From the NCBI GenBank assembly GCA_023634235.1, contig JAMKCF010000022.1, positions 5,200,541 to 5,264,540 of the forward strand: a DNA stretch of 64,000 bases, given 5' to 3'. The position numbers were made by a program, and so were the translations under genes. Each line of letters begins with the position of its first letter. Position 1 is the stretch's first letter. The stretch is from Pisaster brevispinus. Its lineage: Eukaryota > Echinodermata > Asteroidea > Forcipulatida > Asteriidae. The notes beneath the pieces were generated by a model. That model was given only the letters and a program-made list of their open reading frames with translations. It ran no database searches and was not told the DNA's origin. Of the stretch, positions 13,301-24,926 are shown in pieces.

Positions 13301-16300
13301 ATGCCAGAGTTAGTCCCTCTGATTGGCAACAACAAACTGGCATGCTCAGAGGCTAACTGTACTGTATGTGGTCAACTAATGAGGCCCTATCATTAATGGA
13401 TATCAAGTTAACTATCATAACCTTGCTATCAGCTGACTACATTAAAGCAGATTGTGTGTTAGTAATATTACAGATCTTTCAAACTTACACTGCATATGTA
13501 AAGCAGACCGATACGTTTTTTGGAGATACTTCAAACCAAACACAATGTCATTTTTCACCTGCAAAGAGAGAACAATAAGACAACATCAGTTGACACTGAA
13601 ACTCTTTTAAGCATAGCATACAAGCAAGAGTGGAAATGTTGAATGATTGACAGGTTTTTTTTAAAACCTCTGTATAAAAATTGGAAAACATTAATCCTCA
13701 AGCAAACAGAACACAAACCAAACAAATACTGAAAGAATTGGAGCATGTCAAGAACCAAGAACTACTACGCGTTCACTCCATGTCACTACCCAGACAAAAT
13801 AAATGAATTTCGGTATACATCTTACTTTTCATTTGCCATGCAAATAATGATATGATTTTTCCCCCAACTTTTGAATTTTAATTTAATACAATTGTTCAAA
13901 TATCTTGTTAGTAACCATACAACCAGTTTGTATGATGCAACACATCATTTGGATGTTTCCAAAGTACATGGATCCCAGTCAATACCAACATGCAAGGTTC
14001 ACCCCACAGAGCAAATCCTGGACCAAACATCTGTTTCTACCCACTGTGCAGGGTATGTTTTTGGCCCATTCACACTCTACAATAAATGCACAAGATGTCT
14101 GCTTGGTAAAAGGTACATTCCGGGCGAATTGTAACACCTTAAAACCACATGCCCAAACTAGAGGAACAAAACCTCAACGATAAATCAGCCAGATAGGTGG
14201 GACTCACTAACCCCCAGGAGGTGGTGGCTTGCCTAGGAAGAGGAAATCTTGGATCACAGAACCTGAATTCATCACTTTTGGTCACTAGTTTCCCTAGTGT
14301 CATGATAGAATCAGAATCTAAGTCTGGAAGCAATGGTAAAGATGTTGTTTTCGGTAGGGTGGGGGGTTCAATGTGAACCCCACCAAATTGTTATCCAGCG
14401 ACCACATTAACATGGTTGGACCAATGAGGTAGTGGACAGATTGACATTTGTTGTGTTTAAGAAATACATTGGAGAGGTAACTCTGCTATAGAGTGATACC
14501 CGGGAAAGACTACTGCCACTAATTCCTCTGCAGCAGTGTTACTGTTAGTTCTGGAATGGATGGAGTTGGTCTACTTTAGCAGAGAAGTAGATACACAAAG
14601 TACTGTCCGTCATTAGAACTGATAATCGAGTTATTGAGAATCTTCATCGATAAGAAGATCTGGAATTTTTTTTGTGCTTAATACATTACCCCACAATGTG
14701 GATGTACAACAGAAGAAAAACATACATTATTCTCCAATCTGCTCAGTAACATCATTGCGATTCCTGATGACAAACACCTATTCATTTGTGGTGATCTGAA
14801 CGGCCATGCGGGTAAGGCCTTCTGGTGGTCTCAAAGGTTTTCCTGAAGGTACTAGAATTCTAGATTTTAAATTGTGGCTGCTGACCTTGTTGTAACCAAG
14901 ACCTCAGGCTCATCAACTATCATTCTGGTACAGTCTGTTCCCAAATTGAGATATCCTTGCAAGGGGGAATGAGCTTAAGGTGGTACGTGGCGTCAAAGTG
15001 ATAGGTTGAAAAGAAAGAACGTGTCACCCAACACAAGCTGCTTGTCTGGGATCCTGCTCTACAAACCACCATTATTACATCACTGCTATTTCCACAACCA
15101 GCACAGTCCATGGCACCTACGTGAACTATGCAAATGTTCAATGCAGTTGTTGCTGCTGTCAAAACAAATCCTAACTGTACATGTAACTTTCACAAATCTT
15201 GCATAATGTCATTTGTGTGGGAGCTGCTTTGTCAATGTTAAATGCAGGAATACAAGGGAACATTTTAGAAAATTTGTCACAATGTAGTACTTCTGTTGCT
15301 TGAGGAACACGGTGGGTAAAAAGTAAACAGTGCCTACTAAAAAAAAGCACACTCTGTGGAAGATAATCCAAAACATTGTTGATTTACAAATACCAGACAA
15401 ACTGGCACAGCTTACTGTAAATCTGAGTTTAGCTCGAAGCCCAACACCTTCTTTTATTGTGAAGGTCTTCTTCTTCAGCTCATCCAAATCACCTGGAGTA
15501 TAGGGTGTAATAATACAATATTGGCTGAAAGATTATAAAGGATTTGTGAGGCAGTCCAAACTAGAACAAAATGCCAATAGCCCTTAGCCATCTGGATATA
15601 ACTAAACATGTAGCCCAAATTTCAAAGCACTGACAACCATGCAGCATTTTCTGCACTAACACGTACAATGTACGATCGTCATTTCATCCATTAGATACCA
15701 TGCACACTTTGCAAACAAAAAGACACTGCTTACTAGTGAAAAAAAAAACCTGAAAGGGTTTGCTTCTGCAACAGGCCAGTTTTTTCACTTGCAGTCAGCA
15801 GTGTCAAAGCCTATATAGTTCTTATTGATAATGCTCTATATTAATCCTTGAAACAACGCCAATTGGCTCCCAAAAGTGACTGCTTTCACACATGCCTGTT
15901 AGAAACGTTTGATGAGATTGTACACCCATTGGACTAGGTTGGCAGCGTCTTAAAGACACCTAACCTTAAAGCAATACTCTGCAGTACTTTCTGCTTCTTC
16001 AAACCCAAGCCCTAGTAGGACTCATCCTATGTATTGTACACTGATTCATAGTCTGGTCAGGAACAGTAGGTCAGAGAACAGACAAGTCTTACCAGTTAAG
16101 TCAAGGATAATATCTTCACGATCATCCACAATGACGACCAACTTTTCCAGTGTGACCGTGGGGCCTTCACCTGTAACTGAGAGGAAAATGACACACAAGT
16201 AGGTAAAGAAAATGGTATTTCAACCACAAATATTGGATTCGTCAGCTGAAAGCATCCATGTTAATAAACAGGTCCTAAAGTTTGAGAAAATATCATCATA

Positions 16301-19300
16301 TTGGTAAAAAATAATGCTGTATCAATCAGGTTCAGGTTAGGTCAAAGTCGACAAGTCCCTAACCAGAAAGAGTTTGATGCATTTAGCATGTTTGTTGTTC
16401 AGGGTTTCAATTTGGATAGAAAATCCACAAGACCTGCAGGGCTTGTAGCTCAGAATTTGGACCAGAATTTTGTTAAAAACACTAGAATCAAAATGAGAAA
16501 ACACCACAATCAAACTAATTATATTTGCCTGCGTTACAATTGTATAGCAGGCAAAATTTGTCTGATCGTTTGTCAAATGCATTCATGATGTGTCAAAATG
16601 ATATGGGGAAAATGTGTAGGACAGCGTTGTAGATCATACTAGCTTGCCACTTTGGTCACACAGTCAAAGATGAAAATGGGCAACTTTTCCGTTCTTGTTG
16701 AAGCAAAAATTCAAGCCAGTCAAACAATGCTTTTAAACCAACTGGATAAATTAACATCCAATAAGTTTTGCAATTTTCAACAGTAGCTTAAAGAAAACCG
16801 GTGTGAGCCGAGTGATGTGCAAGTTGCTAATATTGAGGAAGTGAGGAAAGACTCTTACAAGTTTTGCAAGTGAGGGAATAAGGAGCAATACAAAGCCAAA
16901 ATCAAAGCTCTCAGAAAAATGAAGGAAGCAGACTTTATATTTCAGGCAGGCAGCAGTTCCAGTGAGATCAGGGACGCGACACTAGAGATCAGAGTGAAGA
17001 GATCTAACCAAAGACACCAGTTAAAGCAGAACATGGTAGTTGTCAGGCTCAACATGAAACACCATCTCCGGTTGGGCGTTTAAAACCAGAAAAACCAGAA
17101 ATGGCTGAAATTAAGAACAATAAGTCAGCTCAGGATCATTCAGATGTTGTTCCCTCTGAAATTTAGGAATTGCTACTTATATTGCTTTGTATAGTTGAGG
17201 TGAGCAAAAAACCTCATGTGGTTAATCCATTAACAAACAAACCCAGACTAGTTCTTGATTGCAGACACATAAACTTACACCTCTACAAAGAATCATTTAA
17301 GTATGAGGATGCACAGGTAGCCCGAGAGGTGTTTCAGACAGGGGATTTTGCAATAACCTTTGATCTGAGATCTGCATATCACCATAACGAAGTAATGGAA
17401 GAGCATCGAAAGTGTTTAGGCTTTGCTTGGGATGATGGATGTGGGAGAAGGTATTATGTGTTTAATGTACTGCCATTCGGGTTGGATACAATATTCACAA
17501 AAGTAACGAGAGCAATCAACAGTTGTAATGTTCCAAGAGCGACGGATTGCCTGGAAGTGCCAATTTAGAGGATGCAGGAGAAAAAGTGATTCAATTGGAA
17601 AGAGTTTGAAGAATCTCTGGGTCTCAATAACCAAAGAAAAATGTGAGTGGAAACCAAAGAGGAGAGCAGTTTGGCTCAGTTTAAATTGGGATTTCGAACA
17701 GGGTGTCATGCATGTCACTGAAAAAAAGAACAAGCAAGCTCAAAGATTCAATCAACCAATTACTGTCAGAATTGTTTGTGCCTATAGCAATAGTACGGGT
17801 TAGGCGGTTGGCAAATATCGCAGGTCAAATTGTATCAATGCATACTATTTTTGGATCATTGGTGCGGCTGAAAACAAGAGAGAAATTTGAATGTGCAGGG
17901 CCAGTTGGAATGCCGTTGTATTGCTATCAAAAGAAGCAAAATCAGAATTAATATTTTGGAGAGAGAATGTAGAGATTGAACAAGGCTAGCAGAATACATT
18001 TTGGATCATGAAGGGATCAAGATGGTGGGAGCTTGGTCAGAAATCAAAAAGTGTGAAAGTTCCACATGGAGAGATCTTGAAGCCGTTTACAGAATGGCAA
18101 GAGACAAAGTACAAGGCCTGGAAGGGCAGAACGTTCAGTTGTAAACAGACATCAAGAATGTGGCTAAGATAATCAAAGTGGGGAGTAATAATCCCAAATT
18201 AAGACAGCAAGTGTTGCAGATCAGAGAGATTTGTGTAGAAACTGACAGAAAGTTGGCCCAGTGTGGATACCAAGAAAAGATAACAAACTGGCAGATGATT
18301 TAAGCTGAAGGCTGATGGTGACCACTAGCAAATCAAGTTTAAGGCCTGTACTAAATTAGACTGCAGCTGGGGTCCTCATTCTTTAGATAGGTTTGCCTGC
18401 GGGTATGATACCCAGTGTCAGAAGTTTAACTAAACGAAATAAACTGGTGGGTACCTCCACTTAAATTAATTGCAAAAACAGTAGACAAGATGGTCACAGA
18501 AATAGCATGTGGAACGTTAGTTGTTCCATACTTGCAGTCAGCACCTTTCTGGCCGAAGGTGTGGAATGAGCTGGATTTTAAGTCCTTGTACAGGCCCATG
18601 AGTTCCTATCATCAGGAAAGTGTAAAAGTGGGATTATATTTGGAAAACAGGGAAGTAGTTTCAAACTAATCACACTTAAAAACACTGTTAATTTATTCTT
18701 TTAGCACTAGGAATTTCTTTAGCGGTCCATCAAGCAATGAGCGAGGCAAGAGTCACGTCAAGATAGCTGACAGAGTTAGCAGACACTATGTTGACCCATC
18801 TGACGGAATCAAGAAGTGAGGCAACCACAACCAAGTACTTGGCTGCATTCAAGAGATGGAAAACATTTATACATGCAGAGGGAGGGGAAGCCATACCGGC
18901 AAAGCCGATACATGTAGCCTTATACACCAGTTTGATTGATTTTAAGGATCCTCTATAAGTGTAGTTCAATCAGTAGTCTATTCAATCAAATGGCATGATA
19001 GGGCTCATAATATTCAAGGGTCAAGTGACCAAACAGGCAATAATTTTATGTACATTTTTTTAAAAACATCGAAAGGAAGATATTCGAAACCAGTTGTAAA
19101 GAAAGACAGTTACAGTTAAGCAAAGTGTTACTTTATGTGATAAATGCAGAGAGTCAGATGACATTCTGGTATTACAAGACCTAGCCATAATTGTTTGGGG
19201 GTTTCTGGTTTTCTCAGTGTTTGACTTTGTACTTAGAGTAAAAGTAAAACAGACTAATACAGAAAAGGTAGTACAGTAACAATTTCAAAAGGCAGCACAA

Positions 19301-20949
19301 AGGCTTGCCCCTCAAATTCTTACAAAATTACTTCGCTAGAGCAGGAATTTGTTTTGGACTCAAACCAGTTTATTTTTCATCCTGGTTACTGTAATAAAGG
19401 TAGAAAAGCATCAGTTAAGAAAAAATAAGCAAATAAGTTACATCAGAGTTTGAGAAACAGTTTTTGAGTCGGCTATGTGAAGTTTATGAAGAGGCAATTA
19501 TTGGTCTCTATTCACTAAGGGCCGGTGGTGCAACGGCTGCCGCAAGGGCATCTGTAAATGACAGGCTATGGAAGAGGCACGGCAGATGGTGAAACACCAA
19601 AGATGTAATGTAGATGATAGCCTGGAACACAGGCTGTCAGTTAGTCAGGCCTTGAAATAGTAAGAGGATGCATTAGTTCATAAACAATTATGTTCAGTGA
19701 ATGATGTTGACTCTGAAAATACAATGATGTTTTTGAACAGCATGATTATCAACAGTATCCATGTGGTTATGGGATCAATGTATATGTACATTGTTATTGT
19801 TGTATAAAGTATAGAAAGATCACAGACAATAATGTTGTGATAATTACTTAAATGTTTATATTAAAAACATTGTTGACACTGAAAACACAGTGAAGTTTAA
19901 AGACACGGTTAATGGTAGCCATCATGTCGTTATAAATGTTGTTAGAGTATGGGAAGATCAGAGCAAGGCACTAACAAAAAGCAACAACCTCTTTCCCGCT
20001 CTTTGAGTTCTAGTATCTAGACAAGCCATACCTTATATTGATGTAACAAATGGTGTAATTCTCTAGGACAGTTTAGAGGAAAAATGACATAAAAGAATAG
20101 ACTTATATTTGCTTGTGTTACCGTTGTATAGCAGGCAAAATTTGATCAGTTATCGAATGCTCTGAAGTGATTGTATGCAAGGAACAAATTGAAATGGGAA
20201 AAATGAGCAGGAAAATGTAGTTGGTCATTCTAGCTTGCGACTTTGGTTCAGGTTAGAACACAGTGGAATGCCTTTGAAAAAGATATGCAAAATTTGTTTA
20301 ATATCAAACAGCAAACCTTAATGAAGTACAATAAGCTAGCAGCCACAAGGTTTTCCAGAGTTCTTTGCTCATTGAGTTTAATCTGTGGTTTTTAATCCCG
20401 TGGGACTTTTCAAGTTGCTGTAAAAGGAATATGCAACAAAATATGTCTGTAAATATGTAATAAGTATTCAAATCACAGTCAAAGTTAATAAATTAAGAGT
20501 CAGCTCCATCTGGTGGTTGAACCACCGGGCAAGCCATCCTATATTGGCGTAACAAATGGTGTAATTCCTTAGCACAGCTCAGAGGAAAAATGATGTATAC
20601 AAAATAGATGAACATACTAACAGATGAACTTTTTTTTAAGCAAACAAATACCTTAGGACATGGGTTAATTGTCTTCTTTACTTTTGCATACTGAACTCTA
20701 AATATGTGATGATACATTTGGAGATACATGTTGCACATGTACATTCATCCATATGGTGAACAAACCTGCTGTAACATCAACATCTTCTCCCAACAAGGAC
20801 CTCTTGTACTTATTCAGGCTTTCATCATCTTTATCCAGTTCTTGTATTTCTTTGAGTGATTTGTGAGGTGGTGGTTTGTAGGTAGCACTGTCTTTTTGAT
20901 CACTTCCTACATCACAATGGGATGCTGGGTTATTTTCTGTTTCAGCCAT
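10325..20949 (-). CDS. RhoGDI: Rho GDP-dissociation inhibitor, copy A (5 coding exons)
   Basis: Coding exons, in order of translation, are 20766-20949, 16093-16170, 15416-15492, 13489-13558 and 10325-10521. All junctions are GT-AG, and the joined frame is open for 201 aa (vertebrate RhoGDI is about 204). The family binds prenylated GDP-bound Rho, Rac and Cdc42, keeps them in the cytosol and blocks nucleotide exchange. Visible landmarks are the N-terminal switch-binding arm (YKPPPHKSLKEIQELDKDDE, residues 24-43), the immunoglobulin-like fold with DLTGDL, IVFGLKYLQKTY (residues about 117-128), LGSYGP, and the closing WEWAFDIKSDWD. Exon 4/5 encodes two more residues than copy B in the loop before LGSYGP, and the usual REIVSG appears as NDIVFG. 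The gene is more diverged than copy B, but no stop or frameshift is seen. Intron 4 ends in a 72-bp array of acceptor copies; introns 1 and 3 carry retroelement remains. The true 5'UTR start is unknown; an acceptor-like site just upstream of the ATG suggests a separate leader exon. Confidence 0.9.
10515..12699 (-). repeat. 72-bp minisatellite made of the RhoGDI-A intron 4 / exon 5 splice junction, 31 acceptor copies
   Basis: The gagtca(c/a)ctaaac core starts at 10515 and recurs every 72 bp to 12674, with one 1-bp deletion near 11918. On the gene strand each unit reads: intron tail, pyrimidine tract tgtcttctttgtttag, then the first ~14 nt of exon 5 (GTGACTCT, then a/t, then CTGTA). Only the copy at 10515-10521 continues into the real exon. 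The other 30 continue into another repeat unit. Units carry either AG-GTGACTC or AG-TTGACTC; both keep the acceptor AG. In the frame set by exon 4, use of any upstream copy would add about 18 codons and end at TAA inside the unit. The matching intron of copy B is only 181 bp and has no such array. The array reads as a long open frame on the plus strand only because 72 is divisible by 3. Confidence 0.95.
14461..15160 (+). pseudogene. Decayed LINE endonuclease (EEP/AP-endonuclease domain) fragment
   Basis: Translating across frameshifts gives the ordered landmarks of a non-LTR retrotransposon endonuclease: WRGN-A near 14470, GMDGVGL near 14555, a FFVL/AY-APQ-like stretch near 14670-14700, then IPDDKHLFICGDLNGHAGK at about 14760-14815, GTRILDF near 14850 and DLVVTKTSGS near 14885. 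Several frameshifts and stops break it. It lies inside RhoGDI-A intron 3, antisense to the gene. The clade cannot be fixed because no reverse transcriptase part is present. Confidence 0.7.
16526..16650 (+). repeat. Terminal repeat A1 of the Ngaro-like element
   Basis: It matches 20103-20250 imperfectly, sharing tatatttgc, ttgtatagcaggcaaaattt and tagcttgc-actttgg. It marks the probable 5' end of the element. Confidence 0.65.
17176..18660 (+). pseudogene. Reverse transcriptase / RNase H remnant of the Ngaro-like element
   Basis: 17176-17568 is an open piece with KPRLVLDCRHINLHLY, FKYEDAQVAREVF, the motif-A-like FDLRSAYHH and YYVFNVLPFGL. The catalytic YxDD segment expected next is not visible: after about 17540 the homology resumes at EWKPKRRAVWLSLNWDFEQG, so a deletion probably removed it. 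RNase H-region pieces follow: RRLANIAGQIVSMHTIFG (about 17800-17860), SSTWRDLEAVYRMARDK (about 18060-18110) and a stretch around 18150-18290. GPHTLDRFACGYDTQ-like and PYLQSAPFWPKVWNELDF pieces extend to about 18580. Many frameshifts and stops. Confidence 0.75.
18725..19659 (+). pseudogene. Tyrosine recombinase remnant of the Ngaro-like element
   Basis: The N-terminal SAM-like part is visible near 18800-18930 (TTTKYLAAFKRWKTFIHAEG, then IPAKPIHVALY). The catalytic C-terminus is at about 19497-19590: GLYSLRAGGATAAARASVND, then RLWKRHGRW and a stop, followed by a DDSLEHRLSVSQALK tail. In related recombinases the triad H precedes S-L-R; here that position (19509-19511) is tat, Tyr. Interrupted by frameshifts and stops. 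Confidence 0.75.
20023..20098 (+). repeat. Repeat B1 of the Ngaro-like element
   Basis: It shares aagccat, tgtaacaaatggtgtaattc and agaggaaaaatga with 20531-20610. It directly abuts A2. Confidence 0.65.
20103..20250 (+). repeat. Repeat A2 of the Ngaro-like element
   Basis: Second copy of the 16526-16650 repeat, lying directly after B1. Confidence 0.65.
20531..20610 (+). repeat. Repeat B2 of the Ngaro-like element (probable 3' end)
   Basis: Second copy of 20023-20098, about 508 bp downstream. It ends some 155 bp before coding exon 1 of RhoGDI copy A. Confidence 0.6.
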
Positions 20950-22092
20950 AATTCAAAATCCTGTGTTCCGCCTTTTTCCTTTTTCTGTATACAAACAAAC
21001 AAACAAACAAGAAAAAGGCCATCAATGTGCTGAAGATTTTGAGCCTCATTCTCTGAAGAGATTAAGCAGAATTACCAACAATTCAAATAGTGCTGACTTG
21101 ATATCAACGAAGTTAACACACTCCTTCATCATAGTTAGTACACACAAATTGTGAAAATGGGTTAAACTCATGCAGTATAATCCTTTCACTATGAATCATT
21201 CAAGGAATAAAGTCAATATGTAAAAAAGGAAAAGAATGTATGGCAACTTCCATTTCAATCAAACAACACGTTTTGTTCATCACTGCACTGTCCTAACGTT
21301 GAGCTACATCCGCAGGAAGTTTCCAACACTTTATATGTTGGTACAGAAACCACAGATGGTCAGATAAGATAAACTATGGTATGGGTACACAGTTAGGTCT
21401 ACAAAACTAATTTTATGTTCGGTGAAGCAGGGTAAAAACTAAAGAAGGCAGGTCGGATTTTAAAACATTTTTACATTACCCCACTTCTAACATGTCTTCC
21501 ATTCTAAACCAGAAGTTGAATTGACAAAGATATTCTATTAGCCTCATTTTGAGGTCTGCAGCCAATATGAAATGTAACTTTGACATGGTTTTTGCGTGTG
21601 AAGTTGCAGTTGACCGTTGGGCTTTCCAAGTGTGATTGATGATGTCATCATGTTTGATAGCTCCCTCTGATGACAAGGTTAAGAATGCATGATTTTAAAT
21701 AGTTTAAAACTTGGCACAATGCCCACATGCCCATCTCAATGCTCAGATCAGAAATTGAAAATGACGTTATGATGACATCAGGTTTCAAATCACACTTCAT
21801 CAAAGTCTATAAATTTCAAAAAGTCATACCTTGAGAGCCACAGCTGTAATATTTGAAGATTTGCATCATTTGTGAAAATTTGATGCATTCTTTGTTTTTA
21901 TAGCAATGAGTATAGGTCTGACCGTCATACCTCATACACATCAGCCTTTACAATAAACCACCAACTTGGTTAGCACAATTTTCACACTAGTGCATCGAGT
22001 CAGACATTTCGCAGGTTGCATTTCTGACTTTTGCTTGGGACCTCAAATTCCCTGAAGTTAAAAGTGAATGAAGTGGCCTTAATAAATTAGTT
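20950..22092. other. Upstream region of RhoGDI copy A
   Basis: It should hold the promoter and any leader exon of copy A, but no clear donor site or promoter motif could be assigned. No other gene is seen. Confidence 0.4.
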
Positions 22093-22600
22093 TAGGCCGA
22101 GTAAAAAAAAAACATGTTTAGCGTCCGGGTTTCTAAAAAAAAGGAAGGAGGAGGGGCTTTTTATTTTTTATTTTTTATTTTCAAGATGGCCATTCTTTTT
22201 TAAATTTCAAATATCCATTGTTTTTTTACTGTTCAAACACACAATACATAAAAGAAACATGTTGGACAAGACATTGAACATGTCCGGACTTTTTCAAAAA
22301 GAGGAGGAGACAGGGCGCTACTATTTACTATTTTCCAATCTTTGGCTTTTTTTCCCAAGATGGCCACCATGCTAAATATGGCTGGCCAAGGTATATTTAT
22401 TCACAGATTTTGTGCTATTTTGTTGCATCAGTACACTAAAAAAGCACAAAACAAATGATTTGTATCATTTTACTGTAATTAGTCTTTTTTTCTTTCTTTT
22501 TTTCCCCTTTTTATGGTTAAAAAAAAAGAAAAAAGGAGGCGGCGGCCAAAAAGGAGGCGGGCGGGGACGCTAAACATGTTTGTTTTTTTACTCGGCCTTA
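22093..22600. mobile_element. MITE with terminal inverted repeats of about 30 bp
   Basis: The left end ggccgagt, then an A run, then acatgtttagcgtcc mirrors the right end ggacgctaaacatgtttg ... actcggcctta. The interior is T-rich on the left and A/G-rich on the right, with purine tracts such as ggaggcggcggcc. No coding frame. The poly-A/poly-T segments differ in length between the ends. Confidence 0.75.
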
Positions 22601-24479
22601 TGGAAATTGGAAATTTATACACTATGGGCACATGTGTACAATGTACATTAAGGAAACTTTACAAGACCGCGAGACTGTAAACCAGTAAGATGGAATTGTA
22701 TTTATTACTCCATAAAACTGTTCCTCAAAATCAAGAGGAAAGTGGCCAGGAATCCCCTCAGAATGCACCACAGAATGCACCACTGGGGCCCTTACTTCTC
22801 CCACGACTTAAAGGCTTGGCATTTACTGTGGGAGAAATTTTGTGATAAATCTCTGTATCCACTTCTGAAATTGGACTGACTGATGATTTGTAGCTAATTG
22901 ATATGAGCTTGTTTTCATTGCTTCTCAGTAGAACATATGCATTAATGGGATATTAAAAATTGTCAATATTAGCCCTCACAGTTTGCGCCCCCCCCCCCCA
23001 TCTGAAAAACATGGATACACCTGTTATTAACTGCATTATGGTTTCAGAGGACACAGATCACAAACAGTGACAAATACTGACATTGCACTTTAGTACAATC
23101 CAAACAGACACAAAGGTGTGAAAATGTCCAATAATGGGTTCTAAATCCATGTACTGCATACAACCATGCCACAGCCTCACATGGCTCTGCAAAGGCCATA
23201 AACTTCCTCTACATAGCATGGTATGTCTGTATCTGTTCACTATCTCCAATCACTTGAGAACAGGATAGCACTGGCTGAATTTGATAGCCAAGGCTAGGCT
23301 TCTTTACACTTTATATTACATCCTGTTTAACCTGCAGTTATCCACTTGGAATAGAGAATGGTGTACATGTTCAGTGCCCCTACCAGGGATACAATTTAAG
23401 TTGTGTACCATTGACCAAACAAATGCATGCATTGATGAGTAAAATGAGCTTAATTGTGTAAGTTCTTTTAGGATGATTGGTGGCTATTATTATTAAGAGA
23501 AAACTGTGGTGGAAATAAGGAAACCTTGTGCATGCTGTTTTCATCTTGTTTAATGTGGGGACTTAGCATACAAAACAGAGATCTTACATTGTAAATTTAT
23601 AATTCAGTGTAATGTAGTACACATAAACTGGTGCACATAAACTGGTGCACATGTACACTGTACATGTACGTACAAGTGCCTCAATAGTAACCATCAAAAT
23701 GTTTACATACGGTAGTATTTATGCAAAAAAATAGTTAGTGGCCTGACGTTTCGACACTAGCAGAGTCTTTCTCGAAGGCTAAATGACAAGACTACAAACA
23801 TAAACAGGTACATGTATACATTACTGATGTAACAAAAGCAGTCAAGTGGAAATAGATGATGCTGAGGAAAATACACAGAGAAAGCAGGCGGCTGAACAGA
23901 AAGGAGGGTAACAAAAGGGGAGGGGGATTGGGGGAAGGGGATGGTTGACCACAAGAGGTGGGGAACACAAAGGACAAAATCAATGATAGTATTTATTATG
24001 GTTTTGTTGTAGTCATTTTGACCAAAGAAATTGTAACAGGCTTCAAAAAGATTAGTTTTTTTCATTCGAGGCCCGTTTGCACAGGTAGCATTGATCAAAT
24101 CAAGTCACTGCAGGTGTATACAAATAAAGCCTTTTTCACATGACAGAACAAAACCAACATTCCTGCCCAATTTTTCTCAATGTTTGCGAAATATTACAAA
24201 ATGAGCTTTGTGTCAAAGGACAGCACTTTTGTACGTTTCACGTTCCTTGCAAAATTTTCTCAAACACTGCAAAATTTTGTAGTAGGTACCAACCTATGAT
24301 AAAAAGCTATGCAAGTGAAATTTTTCGCAAGGAGCCTTGTCCACTCCCTCGCGTGAAATGATCCGTTGTTTATTGTAAAGGCATTCTTTGCAAAAGCAGT
24401 CTTACCACGCGAATGTTTGCACTACCGCTTTTAAAATGTACGTCATGCAAACAATCTAAACCGGAACGCGTTGTATTCA
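22601..24479. other. Intergenic stretch
   Basis: No gene supported. It contains a short dinucleotide-rich palindromic patch near 23630-23675 (repeated cataaactggtgca, then catgtacactgtacatgtac). Confidence 0.5.
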
Positions 24480-24926
24480 AAATAATAATAATATAATAAT
24501 AATAATGCTTCTTATAGCCCTCATATCTGTCACTCAGTGACGCTCAAGGCGCTTCAACATTCAGTATTTTCCTGCAGGGTATTTGGGGCTTCGTTTGAAG
24601 TATGAGACCTACTCCTTTACATAGCACCTTGTAATGGTTTACGAGGTGCTGTGGCGCAATATGCAGCCGATCAAACCAGGAACACGTGGGCGGACCCCTT
24701 CTCTTTTCGATAAGTGCACTGGGTTCTATTACATGCGTTACACAATACACGGGACCAACGGCTTTACGTCCCATCCGAAGGACGAAACAATAATGGTTAA
24801 GTGTCTTGCTTAAGGACACAAGTGTCACGACCTGGACTCGAACCCACACTCTGCTGATCAGACACACAAGAGCTTGGGTCCGGTGCTCTTATCCGCTCCT
24901 CTTATCCGCTCGGCCACGACACGCCA
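24480..24926 (-). mobile_element. tRNA-derived SINE, nearly complete
   Basis: On the minus strand the head carries an A box TGGCCGAGCGG (24906-24916) and a perfect B box GGTTCGAGTCC (24834-24844), as in tRNA-Leu/Ser-like SINE promoters. A conserved body follows (CTTAAGCAAGACACTTAACC, then TTCGGATGGGACGTAAA) and the copy ends in an ATT-rich tail (24480-24508). The head holds a small duplication, gagcggataagag twice. RNA polymerase III would transcribe an active copy. Confidence 0.85.

Larger units (their letters stand above)
16526..20610 (+). mobile_element. Decayed tyrosine-recombinase retrotransposon, Ngaro/DIRS-like
   Basis: Reverse transcriptase, RNase H and tyrosine recombinase remains follow in that order on the plus strand inside RhoGDI-A intron 1. 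Two different repeats flank and interleave: A at 16526-16650 and 20103-20250, B at 20023-20098 and 20531-20610. The order A1 - coding - B1 A2 - B2 is the split direct repeat layout known for Ngaro-type elements, rather than the inverted termini of DIRS1. All frames are broken, so the copy is dead. A gag-like stretch may lie at 16680-17160 (for example FQAGSSSSEIRDATLEI near 16940). Exact outer ends are uncertain. Confidence 0.75.

Noticed and set aside
24544..24867. 107-aa minus-strand frame
   Set aside because: It lies entirely within the SINE body.
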